Of a DNA stretch of 64,000 nt, positions 9,439 to 17,523 are shown one piece after another. A model generated the notes under the pieces. It was not told the origin of the DNA and searched no databases. It saw nothing but the letters and a program-made list of their open reading frames with translations. Numbering within the stretch: position 1 is the stretch's first letter; each line of letters begins with the position of its first letter. The stretch lies in the NCBI GenBank assembly GCA_963933115.1, contig CAWVSL010000005.1, positions 51,850 to 115,849 on the forward strand. The letters run 5' to 3'. The DNA comes from JALJPB01 sp963933115 (GTDB lineage: Bacteria; Pseudomonadota; Gammaproteobacteria; Enterobacterales; Alteromonadaceae). The translations under genes were made by a program, and so were the position numbers.

Positions 9439-9609
9439 ATGTCCCAAGAAACGATTAAATTTGAATACGAGAAGTCAACAAAAAATAGTGTTCGTTACCA
9501 AGAGGTATCAGAAGATGGTAAGGCACCTATCCTAGGGACCTTATATGTACAGAAATGGTTTGCAGGCAATACTAAAACCTTAGAAATTACCATAGAGAAA
9601 AAAGACTAG
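9439..9609 (+). CDS. Small hypothetical protein, 56 aa
   Basis: The 56-codon frame starts at ATG 9439, with a GGAG-like site (ACGGAGTAGC) about 9 nt upstream, and ends at TAG 9607-9609. The product is soluble-looking and charged: it starts MSQETIKFEYEKSTKNSVRY and ends TLEITIEKKD, with alternating polar/hydrophobic residues suggesting a single small beta-sheet domain (KFEYEK, ILGTLYVQKWF, TLEITIEK). No membrane segment or signal is seen. I do not recognise a characterised family, though such short proteins recur in marine gammaproteobacteria. It is divergent from nhaD and convergent with the acyltransferase 12 nt away. Confidence 0.7.
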   Translation: MSQETIKFEYEKSTKNSVRYQEVSEDGKAPILGTLYVQKWFAGNTKTLEITIEKKD

Positions 9610-9621
9610 TATAGCCGTTAC

Positions 9622-10725
9622 TTATTCGTCGAGTAAAATTTTAGCTATTACTGGGTTAGCATACATAGTTAATAACCAATGTTGCTGAAGTGTATCAAGA
9701 TTTTTCATCCGTTTTTTAAGCTTCTTAAGGACAGTATTATCGGTAAATTTGTTGTTTAAATGCGCAAATGCGGCAAGGTTGCTATCGAATAACTGATAAT
9801 GACCAATAATTTGTTCATCAATGGCTAATGAAATATCTTTGCTGTTTTCAAAATTCCCTTTAAGAGGAGAGCAAAACTCTAAATGAATTCGCCCCTTTTG
9901 TCCAAGTAGACCTCGAGTGATACTGTTTAAGTCTTCATTATCGGTTTTGTTATATTCTCCGGTACTTTCCTTCGTCGCCAGTTCTATCGCTTTTTGTTGG
10001 TCACAGGGGTCAAATTCATAAGAAATAGCAACAGGAATAATATTAATCTGTGCTAAATAATCGCTAATTGACGTGGTTTTCTCTTTGTTGAGCAACAGCA
10101 TGGAAATAAGTGCGGGGTTAGTTTTATCCAAACCATCCTTAGCTCGCCCCTCACGTTGAGCAATCCAAATACTTTGCTGGTTATCGGTTATCGTATGGTG
10201 AATATAGGCTGATAAATCTTTAGATGCTTTAAATATAGACCGTTTAGTCGTTTCACTCCGTTTAACAATAAAGCTTTTATTCAATCGCATTAAATCTGAT
10301 ACCCAGGGGGTCGTCAGTAAGTTATCACCCACAGCAGACTCTGTGGTATTTAAACCTTTTTCATGAAGTGCTAAATTAACGAGTGCGGCGTCAAGAACAA
10401 TATCTCGATGATTGCTAATAAATAACGCGGGTTTACTGGTATCAAAATTTTCTAAACCATGGTGTGAGAAACCTTTAGTACTTTTATTAATGATTCTTTT
10501 AAGATATTTGGCAACTTCAAGGTGAATTTGATCGACAGAGGTAAAAAACTGAGTACGAAATATCAATGAAATCTTGATGACTCTTTTAGCAAACCAAGGG
10601 GATAATTTATAGATGAGGGGAATCGCTAATTGGGCGACCGAGGCTTGAAACTCATTTTCATTAATTAACCTATTAATAACGATACGGACTTCGTTATCGC
10701 GAAACGGGCGGATATCATCAAACAT
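9622..10725 (-). CDS. Glycerolipid acyltransferase-like protein (PlsC/PlsB superfamily)
   Basis: Probable membrane-associated acyltransferase, likely moving an acyl group onto a glycerophosphate-type or related acceptor. Block I is SNHRDIVLD (about residues 105-113). Block III is represented by QREGRAKDG (about 190-198). The segment between holds FIVKRS, like the block II basic motif. Spacing in block I is His-x5-Asp, not the usual His-x4-Asp, which marks a divergent subfamily. Length 367 exceeds PlsC (about 240). The C-terminal 130 residues are helical and charged without a recognised domain. The gene stands alone, so its lipid substrate is not evident. Confidence 0.75.
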   Translation of the reverse strand: MFDDIRPFRDNEVRIVINRLINENEFQASVAQLAIPLIYKLSPWFAKRVIKISLIFRTQFFTSVDQIHLEVAKYLKRIINKSTKGFSHHGLENFDTSKPALFISNHRDIVLDAALVNLALHEKGLNTTESAVGDNLLTTPWVSDLMRLNKSFIVKRSETTKRSIFKASKDLSAYIHHTITDNQQSIWIAQREGRAKDGLDKTNPALISMLLLNKEKTTSISDYLAQINIIPVAISYEFDPCDQQKAIELATKESTGEYNKTDNEDLNSITRGLLGQKGRIHLEFCSPLKGNFENSKDISLAIDEQIIGHYQLFDSNLAAFAHLNNKFTDNTVLKKLKKRMKNLDTLQQHWLLTMYANPVIAKILLDE

Positions 10726-10893
10726 TTAAATTCTCAAATGGAAAAACTGCGACCATATTGAATTTATCATTATGGATTGTCTAAAAATGTAGTATCTAGA
10801 ATAATTGGTATTATAAAAGAGCTTAAATTATATGACAATATTTCGCTTTGACTTAGTACTTTTTATTTTCATTAAACTTTTTTATAGAAATTA

Positions 10894-11232
10894 TTAAGCC
10901 TTATCTGTATCAAGGTCCAAAAATTCAATCTTATTTACCACGCTATCCCACTCTTTTGCATCTATGGGCGGTGCTTTAACCTCGGTAATACGTGGCCATA
11001 CTTTAGCTAGTTCGGCGTTTAATTCAATAAACTCTTTTTGGTCTTCTGGCACGTCATCTTCTTGATAAATGGCACCAACGGGACACTCAACTGGACATAA
11101 ATCGCAATCAATACAGTCATCAGGGCTAATAACTAAAAAATTAGGTCCCTCAAAAAAAGCATCTACAGGACAAACTGCAACACAATCTGTGTATTTACAT
11201 TTTATACAACTATCAGTTACTACAAAGGCCAT
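10894..11232 (-). CDS. fdxA: Seven-iron ferredoxin FdxA ([3Fe-4S][4Fe-4S])
   Basis: Low-potential electron carrier of the Azotobacter FdI / FdxA type. The 112 residues contain CIKCKYTDCVAVCPVDAF at the N-terminus and DDCIDCDLCPVECPVGAI near 40-55, giving the cysteines for one [3Fe-4S] and one [4Fe-4S] cluster. The normally free Cys after CPVD (Cys24 of FdI) is Ala25 here. The remaining C-terminal half is acidic and helical, as in the family. The gene is monocistronic and divergent from the FAD dehydrogenase gene; a redox partnership between them is only a guess from position. Confidence 0.92.
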   Translation of the reverse strand: MAFVVTDSCIKCKYTDCVAVCPVDAFFEGPNFLVISPDDCIDCDLCPVECPVGAIYQEDDVPEDQKEFIELNAELAKVWPRITEVKAPPIDAKEWDSVVNKIEFLDLDTDKA

Positions 11233-11451
11233 AAGATGAATTTAACAAACTATTAAGATGGGTTGATTTAAGGTGCCGATCATACCTTGGATTAATCCTA
11301 ATACCAAACAGATTGCGTATTTAAACCATCTGACTATGTTCAATAAATTAATCTGTTGCTTATAAATCAAATAAGTTTCTTAAATAGGCCGTGATACGTT
11401 AAAATGATCCCTGTTATTTTTCCTGACCAAAACTGTACTACTGGACTTACT

Positions 11452-13089
11452 ATGTTGCGCTTAACCGATATAAAACTAGATCTTAATCATCAACCAGAAG
11501 AGTTACGCCAAGCTGTGCTTGATAAACTTAATATTAGTGATGAGCAACTTATTGATTTCACGGTTTTTAAACGTGGTTATGATGCCCGCAAAAATAATGT
11601 TATCACCCTTATATACACATTAGACATTGAAACTCCGTTAGAGGAGCGTTTATTAGTTAGCTTTGTAAAAGACCATAATGTTAAAGCTACTCCAGATATG
11701 CGTTATAAGTATGTCGCTCAAGCTAATGATGATAATAACCAACGTCCTGTGGTTATTGGTTTTGGACCCTGTGGTTTATTTATTGGTTTGGTTTTAGCGC
11801 AAATGGGTTTTAAACCAATTATTTTAGAACGAGGTAAAGAGGTAAGGGAACGAACGAAAGATACTTTTGGTTTTTGGCGTAAAAAAATTCTTAATACAGA
11901 ATCAAACGTGCAGTTTGGTGAAGGTGGCGCGGGTACATTTTCTGATGGCAAGCTTTGGAGCCAAGTTAAAGATCCTCAGCATTATAGCCGCAAGGTGTTA
12001 AATGAGTTTGTTGACGCGGGTGCGCCTGATGAAATTCTATATGTCAGCAAACCTCATATAGGTACGTTTAAACTGGTGACTATGGTTGAAAAAATGCGTG
12101 CCAAAATTATTGAGCTTGGTGGTGAGGTTCGTTTTGGCCAACGTGTTGATCAAATTCATATTGAAGGCGAGGGTGAGGCTCGACAAGTCACAGGTTTAAC
12201 ATTATCAACGGGTGAAATAATTAAAACTAACTATATTGCCCTTGCGATTGGTCATAGTGCTCGTGATACGTTTGAAATGCTTTATAAAAGCGATGTTTTT
12301 ATTAAAGCGAAACCTTTCTCTATTGGTTTTCGTATTGAGCATGAGCAATCAGCCATAGATAAAGCACGTTTTGGCAAAAATGCCGGTCATGAAATTTTAG
12401 GTGCTGCAGACTATAAATTAGTTCATCACTGTAAAAATGGTCGCTCTGTGTATAGTTTTTGTATGTGTCCAGGAGGGACAGTAGTAGCCGCAGCATCTGA
12501 AGAAGGTCGCCTAGTGACTAATGGTATGAGCCAATATTCTCGTCATGAGCGCAATGCTAATAGCGCGATCGTTGTTGGTATCTCACCGGAGGATTATCCC
12601 TTAAAAGACGGGAAAGTTGATGTACTTGCGGGTATTGAATTACAACGTCGATTAGAAGAGAAAGCTTTTAAATTAGGTGGTGGCAACTATGATGCGCCTA
12701 TACAGCTGGTGGGTGACTTTATCGCTGGCCGCGCTAGTGGTGAACATGGCGAAGTAGTTCCTTCATATAAACCTGGTGTCACTTATTGTGATTTAAGTGA
12801 AATATTACCCAGCTATGCGAATGAAGCGATACGAGAGGCTCTTCCTGCCTTTGAACGAAAGGTTAGGGGGTTTGCCAATAAGGACGCTACCTTAACCGCT
12901 GTTGAAACACGAACCTCGTCACCTATTCAAATTAGTAGAGATAAAGTGTCATTAGAGAGTATTAATACCAAGGGACTTTATCCTGCCGGTGAAGGTGCTG
13001 GATATGCTGGCGGTATTTTATCAGCCGGTATAGATGGTATTAAAATCGCTGAAGCTATGGCGTTGTCAATGATGAGTGTAAGCAAGTAG
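11452..13089 (+). CDS. FAD-dependent dehydrogenase (COG2509 family)
   Basis: Cytosolic flavoprotein of the uncharacterised FAD-dependent dehydrogenase family. After an N-terminal alpha/beta domain of about 90 residues comes a dinucleotide-binding motif (VVIGFGPCGLFIGLVLAQMG), then ILERGKEVRERTKDTFGFW and QFGEGGAGTFSDGKL. A C-terminal FAD motif (GLYPAGEGAGYAGGILSAGIDGIKIAEA) closes the protein. The frame extends upstream to ATG 11404, but family members begin at MLRLTDIKL, so ATG 11452 (545 aa) is chosen; neither start has a strong Shine-Dalgarno. The substrate is unknown. Confidence 0.82.
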   Translation: MLRLTDIKLDLNHQPEELRQAVLDKLNISDEQLIDFTVFKRGYDARKNNVITLIYTLDIETPLEERLLVSFVKDHNVKATPDMRYKYVAQANDDNNQRPVVIGFGPCGLFIGLVLAQMGFKPIILERGKEVRERTKDTFGFWRKKILNTESNVQFGEGGAGTFSDGKLWSQVKDPQHYSRKVLNEFVDAGAPDEILYVSKPHIGTFKLVTMVEKMRAKIIELGGEVRFGQRVDQIHIEGEGEARQVTGLTLSTGEIIKTNYIALAIGHSARDTFEMLYKSDVFIKAKPFSIGFRIEHEQSAIDKARFGKNAGHEILGAADYKLVHHCKNGRSVYSFCMCPGGTVVAAASEEGRLVTNGMSQYSRHERNANSAIVVGISPEDYPLKDGKVDVLAGIELQRRLEEKAFKLGGGNYDAPIQLVGDFIAGRASGEHGEVVPSYKPGVTYCDLSEILPSYANEAIREALPAFERKVRGFANKDATLTAVETRTSSPIQISRDKVSLESINTKGLYPAGEGAGYAGGILSAGIDGIKIAEAMALSMMSVSK

Positions 13090-13240
13090 TGAACTTACCT
13101 ATAATTAATCCCCGCTATTTTAGGGCGTTAATAAGAGTCATTGAATTTTAATTTTTTGTTGTTTTATAACTTTATCTAAAGTGACTTATTATCGAATATA
13201 AATTACTGTTCAATCTGATTTTCCAAGGGTGATTTTTTAA

Positions 13241-13828
13241 TTAAAGTGAAAAAGCTTTCCAAAACATTTCAAATATCGCTTCACGATGGACTTGGTCATT
13301 AACTAATTTAGGATGATTGATTAAATACAGAGTGCTACTCATATATTGGCTGTGAGCATGGTCAACCATCATTGCTAACGGGTAGTCAGCAATGATTTTA
13401 TGTTGTTGACCAAACTGAATCAGTAGCGCTAAAGAACCAAACTCTTCAGCAAGTACTTCTGCTCTTACTTCGCTAGGTAGCTTTGGGTATTGACTAACTT
13501 GCCGACAAAATTGTTGTTTATCTGCATTGACTATTCCCCAATCAATTGCCTGATCCCATACAAGTTTTGCCTGTTGTTTAAGCTTATTTTTATCAAGTTG
13601 AAAGGGAGCTATTTGTAAGGAAAATTCTTGTTTTGTTTTTTTATATAAAGCTAATACCAAAGCCTCTTTCGTGGCAAAATGATGGAACAAAGTACCAGTG
13701 GCTACACCAGCATGCTTGGCGATAGATGCGGTAGAAGTTGCGTCTATGCCTCTGTTAACAAAAAGTGTTAACGCACTATTAAGTAGTTGCTGCTTTTTGT
13801 TTGTTTTATCGGATATTGTAATGGCCAA
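13241..13828 (-). CDS. TetR-family transcriptional regulator
   Basis: Repressor-type regulator, 195 aa. The N-terminal helix-turn-helix is clear (LFVNRGIDATSTASIAKHAG, then ATGTLFHHFATKEALVLAL, residues 17-62). The C-terminal ligand/dimer domain is divergent. It lies 3 nt after the aldehyde dehydrogenase gene, so the two are co-transcribed. The obvious hypothesis is local autoregulation by an aldehyde or a related aromatic/aliphatic compound, acting at the inverted repeat upstream of the dehydrogenase (15301-15316). Confidence 0.88.
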   Translation of the reverse strand: MAITISDKTNKKQQLLNSALTLFVNRGIDATSTASIAKHAGVATGTLFHHFATKEALVLALYKKTKQEFSLQIAPFQLDKNKLKQQAKLVWDQAIDWGIVNADKQQFCRQVSQYPKLPSEVRAEVLAEEFGSLALLIQFGQQHKIIADYPLAMMVDHAHSQYMSSTLYLINHPKLVNDQVHREAIFEMFWKAFSL

Positions 13829-13831
13829 AAT

Positions 13832-15253
13832 TTATCTCATAAACAATTTTAACATCATTTTTTGGATAAAACCGCCATAAGGAGGATGTACTAGTTTTCC
13901 CGTGTTTAATTTACCACGTGACAAAACTGTTTTTGCTTTTGAGAAAGTCAAAAATCCTTCTTTACCATGATAATGCCCCATTCCTGAGTCACCTACACCG
14001 CCAAAGGGTGCATCATCGGCTGCAACATGGAAAATAGTCTCGTTAATGCAAACACCACCTGAGTGGGTTTTATTAAGTAGGTCTTGTTGAGTTTTTTCAT
14101 CAAAACTCATGATGTAGAGGGCGAGTGGACGAGGTCGCTCATTAATATAATTGATAGCCTCGCCTAGTTCTTTATAACCAATAATGGGTAGGATAGGGCC
14201 AAAAATTTCACCTTGCATTAATAACATTTCATCGGTTGTGCCAGTGACTAATTGGGTAGGCATCTGACGTGACGCCGTATTAATTTCTTGGTTATTGGCG
14301 GATATAACGGTAGCACCTTTTTCTACTGCATCATCAAGCCAAGAAAGTAAACGGCTATATTGGGCATTATTAATGATATTGCCGTAGTCATTACTGATTG
14401 ATTGCTTACCATACATTTTTTGAAATTGTCTTTGATAAGCGCTAATAAATTCAGTGACTTTATTTTCAGGACAAAAGATATAATCAGGTGCTACACAAAT
14501 TTGTCCCGCGTTTAAACACTTGCCATAAATCAGACGTTCAACGGCAGTTTTTATCGGCATGTCATCAGCAATAATAACAGGGGACTTACCACCAAGTTCT
14601 AACGTTACTGGGGTTAAATTATCGGCAGCTGCACGCATAACATGGCGACCAACCGTTGTTGAACCTGTAAAAATTAAATGATTAAAAGCTAACGCGGAAA
14701 AGGCAGCAGCAACATCGGCTTCACCTTCAATAACTGCGACTGTGTCATTATCAAAAAGACTAGCGAGCATATGAGTTATGACAGTATTTGTTGCCGGTGT
14801 GAACTCTGATAATTTGATCATTGCCCTATTCCCTGCGGCAAGTGCAGTAATCAATGGGCCTATCGACAACATCACTGGAAAATTCCAAGGAGCGATTATG
14901 CCAATAACACCTAGTGGTTGATAGTAAACAGTGACTTTGGCTGGAGATAATAATAAACCTGCATGACGGCGCTGTGGCTTCATCCACTTTTTTAAATTCT
15001 TAATGGTGTAATTGATACTCATTACACAGGGTAAAATATCTGAAAGTAAAGTATCTTGTGTTGAACGTTGACCATAATCTTGCTCAAGGGCAGTAACCAA
15101 TTGATCTTGATAAGTTAACAAAGCGGTTTTTAATTGAATTAGTTGGCTAACCCTTTGTTGAACCAATGGGGATGGTGCTAGTTGGTAAGCTTTTTTTTGT
15201 GCATTTAATAATGCTTGTAATGACTCACTATTCTTTTTTTTGTCAACAGACAT
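13832..15253 (-). CDS. Aldehyde dehydrogenase (coniferyl-aldehyde dehydrogenase type)
   Basis: NAD(P)-dependent oxidation of an aldehyde to its acid. The 473 residues belong to the short ALDH branch that includes coniferyl aldehyde dehydrogenases and class 3 fatty ALDHs. Motifs: PWNFPVMLSIGPLITALAAGN (cofactor pocket), FTGSTTVGRHVM, catalytic-base region LELGGKSPVII, the nucleophile Cys in NAGQICVAPDY, and a C-terminal GGVGDSGMGHYHGKEGF. It is the first gene of an operon with a TetR regulator. The physiological aldehyde cannot be set from sequence; a medium/long-chain or aromatic aldehyde is plausible. Confidence 0.88.
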   Translation of the reverse strand: MSVDKKKNSESLQALLNAQKKAYQLAPSPLVQQRVSQLIQLKTALLTYQDQLVTALEQDYGQRSTQDTLLSDILPCVMSINYTIKNLKKWMKPQRRHAGLLLSPAKVTVYYQPLGVIGIIAPWNFPVMLSIGPLITALAAGNRAMIKLSEFTPATNTVITHMLASLFDNDTVAVIEGEADVAAAFSALAFNHLIFTGSTTVGRHVMRAAADNLTPVTLELGGKSPVIIADDMPIKTAVERLIYGKCLNAGQICVAPDYIFCPENKVTEFISAYQRQFQKMYGKQSISNDYGNIINNAQYSRLLSWLDDAVEKGATVISANNQEINTASRQMPTQLVTGTTDEMLLMQGEIFGPILPIIGYKELGEAINYINERPRPLALYIMSFDEKTQQDLLNKTHSGGVCINETIFHVAADDAPFGGVGDSGMGHYHGKEGFLTFSKAKTVLSRGKLNTGKLVHPPYGGFIQKMMLKLFMR

Positions 15254-15300
15254 GTTTATAGTTACTCCACAGTGATGACCAATATAACTTATTAAGCAGG

Positions 15301-15316
15301 CCGACTGATTAGTCGG
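15301..15316. promoter_or_regulatory. Candidate TetR operator upstream of aldehyde dehydrogenase
   Basis: CCGACT-GATT-AGTCGG: perfect 6-bp arms, 4-nt spacer, centred 55 nt upstream of the dehydrogenase start. It is GC-rich in an otherwise AT-rich leader. Size and position match operators of TetR regulators acting on their own operon. Confidence 0.55.
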
Positions 15317-15525
15317 TTTAGATGATTAAACACTAAGCAATAGGTGTTAACAAGGATAATTTATAAAAGTGTATGTTTATTTTTTAATGCGGATAAACAT
15401 AATATTAAATGTATTTATTCATCGCTAACTTTTTAATACGGTGGTTATCGTTAACTGAAATTGTTTATATGACCTTAATGGAAAATAATAAATCAAAAAT
15501 AGAAGAGGCTTGTTGACCTAAAGTA

Positions 15526-16329
15526 TTAATTGGGTAAATAGTGCTGACAGATAAAATCTATATACGCTTGCTCATCTATCAACTTTAACCCTTTTTTTTC
15601 AAATTTCACTAAATCATCTAGTTTAGGAAATGTAAAATAGCTATCACTTTTAGGTTGTGGATAGGTTACTATTTTCTCATTTCTAGAGAAACGTAAAGTG
15701 GCATCAATAATATCTTTAGTTCCCTGCCGATAGAGTTCGAGGGTATGCTGAAGATATGATTTATCCCTTTGAATAACAAGAGTTGATATTTTAATTATTT
15801 CGCCAGTATCAATAGTACCATCATTAATTTTATGAAGGGTAGTGCCAATAGTCGCATCACCATTTTGCATCGCCCAAAAGGTAGCCATTACCCCTCGATA
15901 CTTAGGTAGTATTCCTGAGTGAAGATTTATAACACCATGCTTAGGTATTTTTATACACTTATCTTTTAATATGCAGCCATAACGAATTGAAATGATTAAG
16001 TCAGGAGCAAGCCTTTGCAGCCGTTCAGTACTTTCAGAGGAGTTAATGGTGTTTTCTTCTCTTATTCTTGAAAATAGATAAGGTTCAAAGCCCTCAAACC
16101 TTTTAAATTTAGGGGGTTGGCTATTGATAAGTAAGGGGCTTAATAATTGGTTAAGTAAGTCTTGTTCAAAAAACTTAAGCTGTCTTAATTGTTGGGGTTT
16201 ATGATGACTTTCGCCTACTTTTGCCGATAACCACAAATGCAGTTGGTGATCGTCTTTTAGCTTTGGAATTAATAAGTTTAAGGCAAAGTTGCTTGCGATA
16301 TCCTTATTACAAAGAATAAGTATTTTCAT
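15526..16329 (-). CDS. Formyltransferase-family protein (methionyl-tRNA formyltransferase fold)
   Basis: Predicted transfer of a formyl group from 10-formyltetrahydrofolate to an amine. The 267 residues hold a Rossmann-like N-terminus (MKILILCNKDIASNF) and the catalytic core INLHSGILPKYRG (Asn and His of the triad), followed by KINDGTIDTGEII carrying the catalytic Asp. The C-terminal tRNA-binding OB domain of true Fmt is missing: the protein ends about 80 residues after the core. A small-molecule amino substrate (sugar or amino acid) is therefore more likely than tRNA. It is the last gene of a minus-strand set with the AstE-like hydrolase and GCS2 ligase, 157 nt after the hydrolase. Confidence 0.8.
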   Translation of the reverse strand: MKILILCNKDIASNFALNLLIPKLKDDHQLHLWLSAKVGESHHKPQQLRQLKFFEQDLLNQLLSPLLINSQPPKFKRFEGFEPYLFSRIREENTINSSESTERLQRLAPDLIISIRYGCILKDKCIKIPKHGVINLHSGILPKYRGVMATFWAMQNGDATIGTTLHKINDGTIDTGEIIKISTLVIQRDKSYLQHTLELYRQGTKDIIDATLRFSRNEKIVTYPQPKSDSYFTFPKLDDLVKFEKKGLKLIDEQAYIDFICQHYLPN

Positions 16330-16486
16330 AGGCTACTGACTAACTAATGGTATCGATTTATACACTTGAGCATAACGAGACTCTTTGGTTATATCAAGTT
16401 TGTGATACTTTAGGGTTATTATGAGATGAAGTGTCTTAGGTTTAATTGGGGGAACGGCATTTAAATACTTCCCCTGAAAACTGCAT

Positions 16487-17521
16487 CTATTCCAAGGTAG
16501 CATAAAATAAGCAGTCATTAGTGGCAATATCTAATGATTGTGTTGCCATAAATATTTGGAGATTTTGTTTGGTGTATATCCCACCCTCATGTAATTGAAA
16601 TATTACGGATAGCTTGTTATTACCTTCTTCATCTTTGACAATTAACGGCAGCGGGTTATTTTTTTTGTACCAACCAATATGTTGACCCGCAACTGTAATT
16701 TGATTATTTAATTGCTCGGTATCGATTCTTAGCGTGATGTCGGCCTTTATTAATGGGTAATCACTAAAGCCTAATACAGTCCCTTTTTTTAATTCTATAC
16801 GAAACGGATGAAGGTGGATATCTACCAGTCCTGCATGATGATCAAAAATGTTTTTTTTATTAGTCAGTTTTTTTAAACCGGCAATAGCTAATTGATGTGA
16901 TTGTATTTGACGGGCACCACCACATTCAATAGTGACAATGGGCGCTGAAAATTGTTGTTCCATAATAGCACCAACATGCAAGCCCGTTAAAATGACTTTA
17001 TTGGTAAAAAGTGATATCAAGTCAAGCGCTTGTTCACTATCAGAAATTGATACGCCAAAAGCAGGACTGATGCCAGAGGTATTATGTAAATCTACTATTG
17101 CCTCAGGATTCACTTCATTTACCGCTGCTATTATTTGCTTAGCTCTATGCCTAATAGCATAATTACTTTGAGTTGACTGAATATTATTAAGCGTGAAAAA
17201 TCTATTCAGATCTTGTGTGGCTTCCAAATAACGATGAGAAAATTCAGGTGGTAAAATGGCGGCTTCCGGATTGCATAAAATAAACCTAATATTAATCTCT
17301 GGTCTTTTTTTTTCAATTAACCAGTGGTGTAGGGCGATAAAACCAGAAGGTTCATTTCCATGAATTAGCGTGGTGATCACACGGGTTCGACTGGTATCTT
17401 TTCCTATAACATCAAAAATGGTTAATCCTTTAAGTTGGCGTAAAAATCCGAGGGGCGTTGGTGCGATTTTTAACTTAAAGGCATCTTGATAATAGGTTGC
17501 CTTTGCTAGGAAACAAGCCAT
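16487..17521 (-). CDS. Succinylglutamate desuccinylase / aspartoacylase (AstE) family zinc hydrolase
   Basis: Predicted zinc-dependent amidohydrolase or carboxypeptidase-type enzyme. Zinc ligands are seen in TTLIHGNEPSG (His, Glu) and VDLHNTSG (His). The catalytic Glu is in VTIECGGARQ. Typical of the M14-like AstE/aspartoacylase family; the C-terminal 100 residues form a beta-rich domain. A frame start at 17539 would overlap the preceding gene by 16 nt. ATG 17519-17521 lies 2 nt after that gene's stop and has GGAA about 10 nt upstream, so it is preferred (344 aa). Tight coupling to the amide ligase implies a shared pathway. This is not arginine catabolism astE, since no ast genes adjoin. Confidence 0.78.
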   Translation of the reverse strand: MACFLAKATYYQDAFKLKIAPTPLGFLRQLKGLTIFDVIGKDTSRTRVITTLIHGNEPSGFIALHHWLIEKKRPEINIRFILCNPEAAILPPEFSHRYLEATQDLNRFFTLNNIQSTQSNYAIRHRAKQIIAAVNEVNPEAIVDLHNTSGISPAFGVSISDSEQALDLISLFTNKVILTGLHVGAIMEQQFSAPIVTIECGGARQIQSHQLAIAGLKKLTNKKNIFDHHAGLVDIHLHPFRIELKKGTVLGFSDYPLIKADITLRIDTEQLNNQITVAGQHIGWYKKNNPLPLIVKDEEGNNKLSVIFQLHEGGIYTKQNLQIFMATQSLDIATNDCLFYATLE

Positions 17522-17523
17522 GA

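Noticed and set aside
16333..16527. 64-codon minus-strand frame between the AstE-like and formyltransferase genes
   Set aside because: It overlaps the end of the AstE-like gene out of frame and has no recognisable features. I treat the interval as a spacer.
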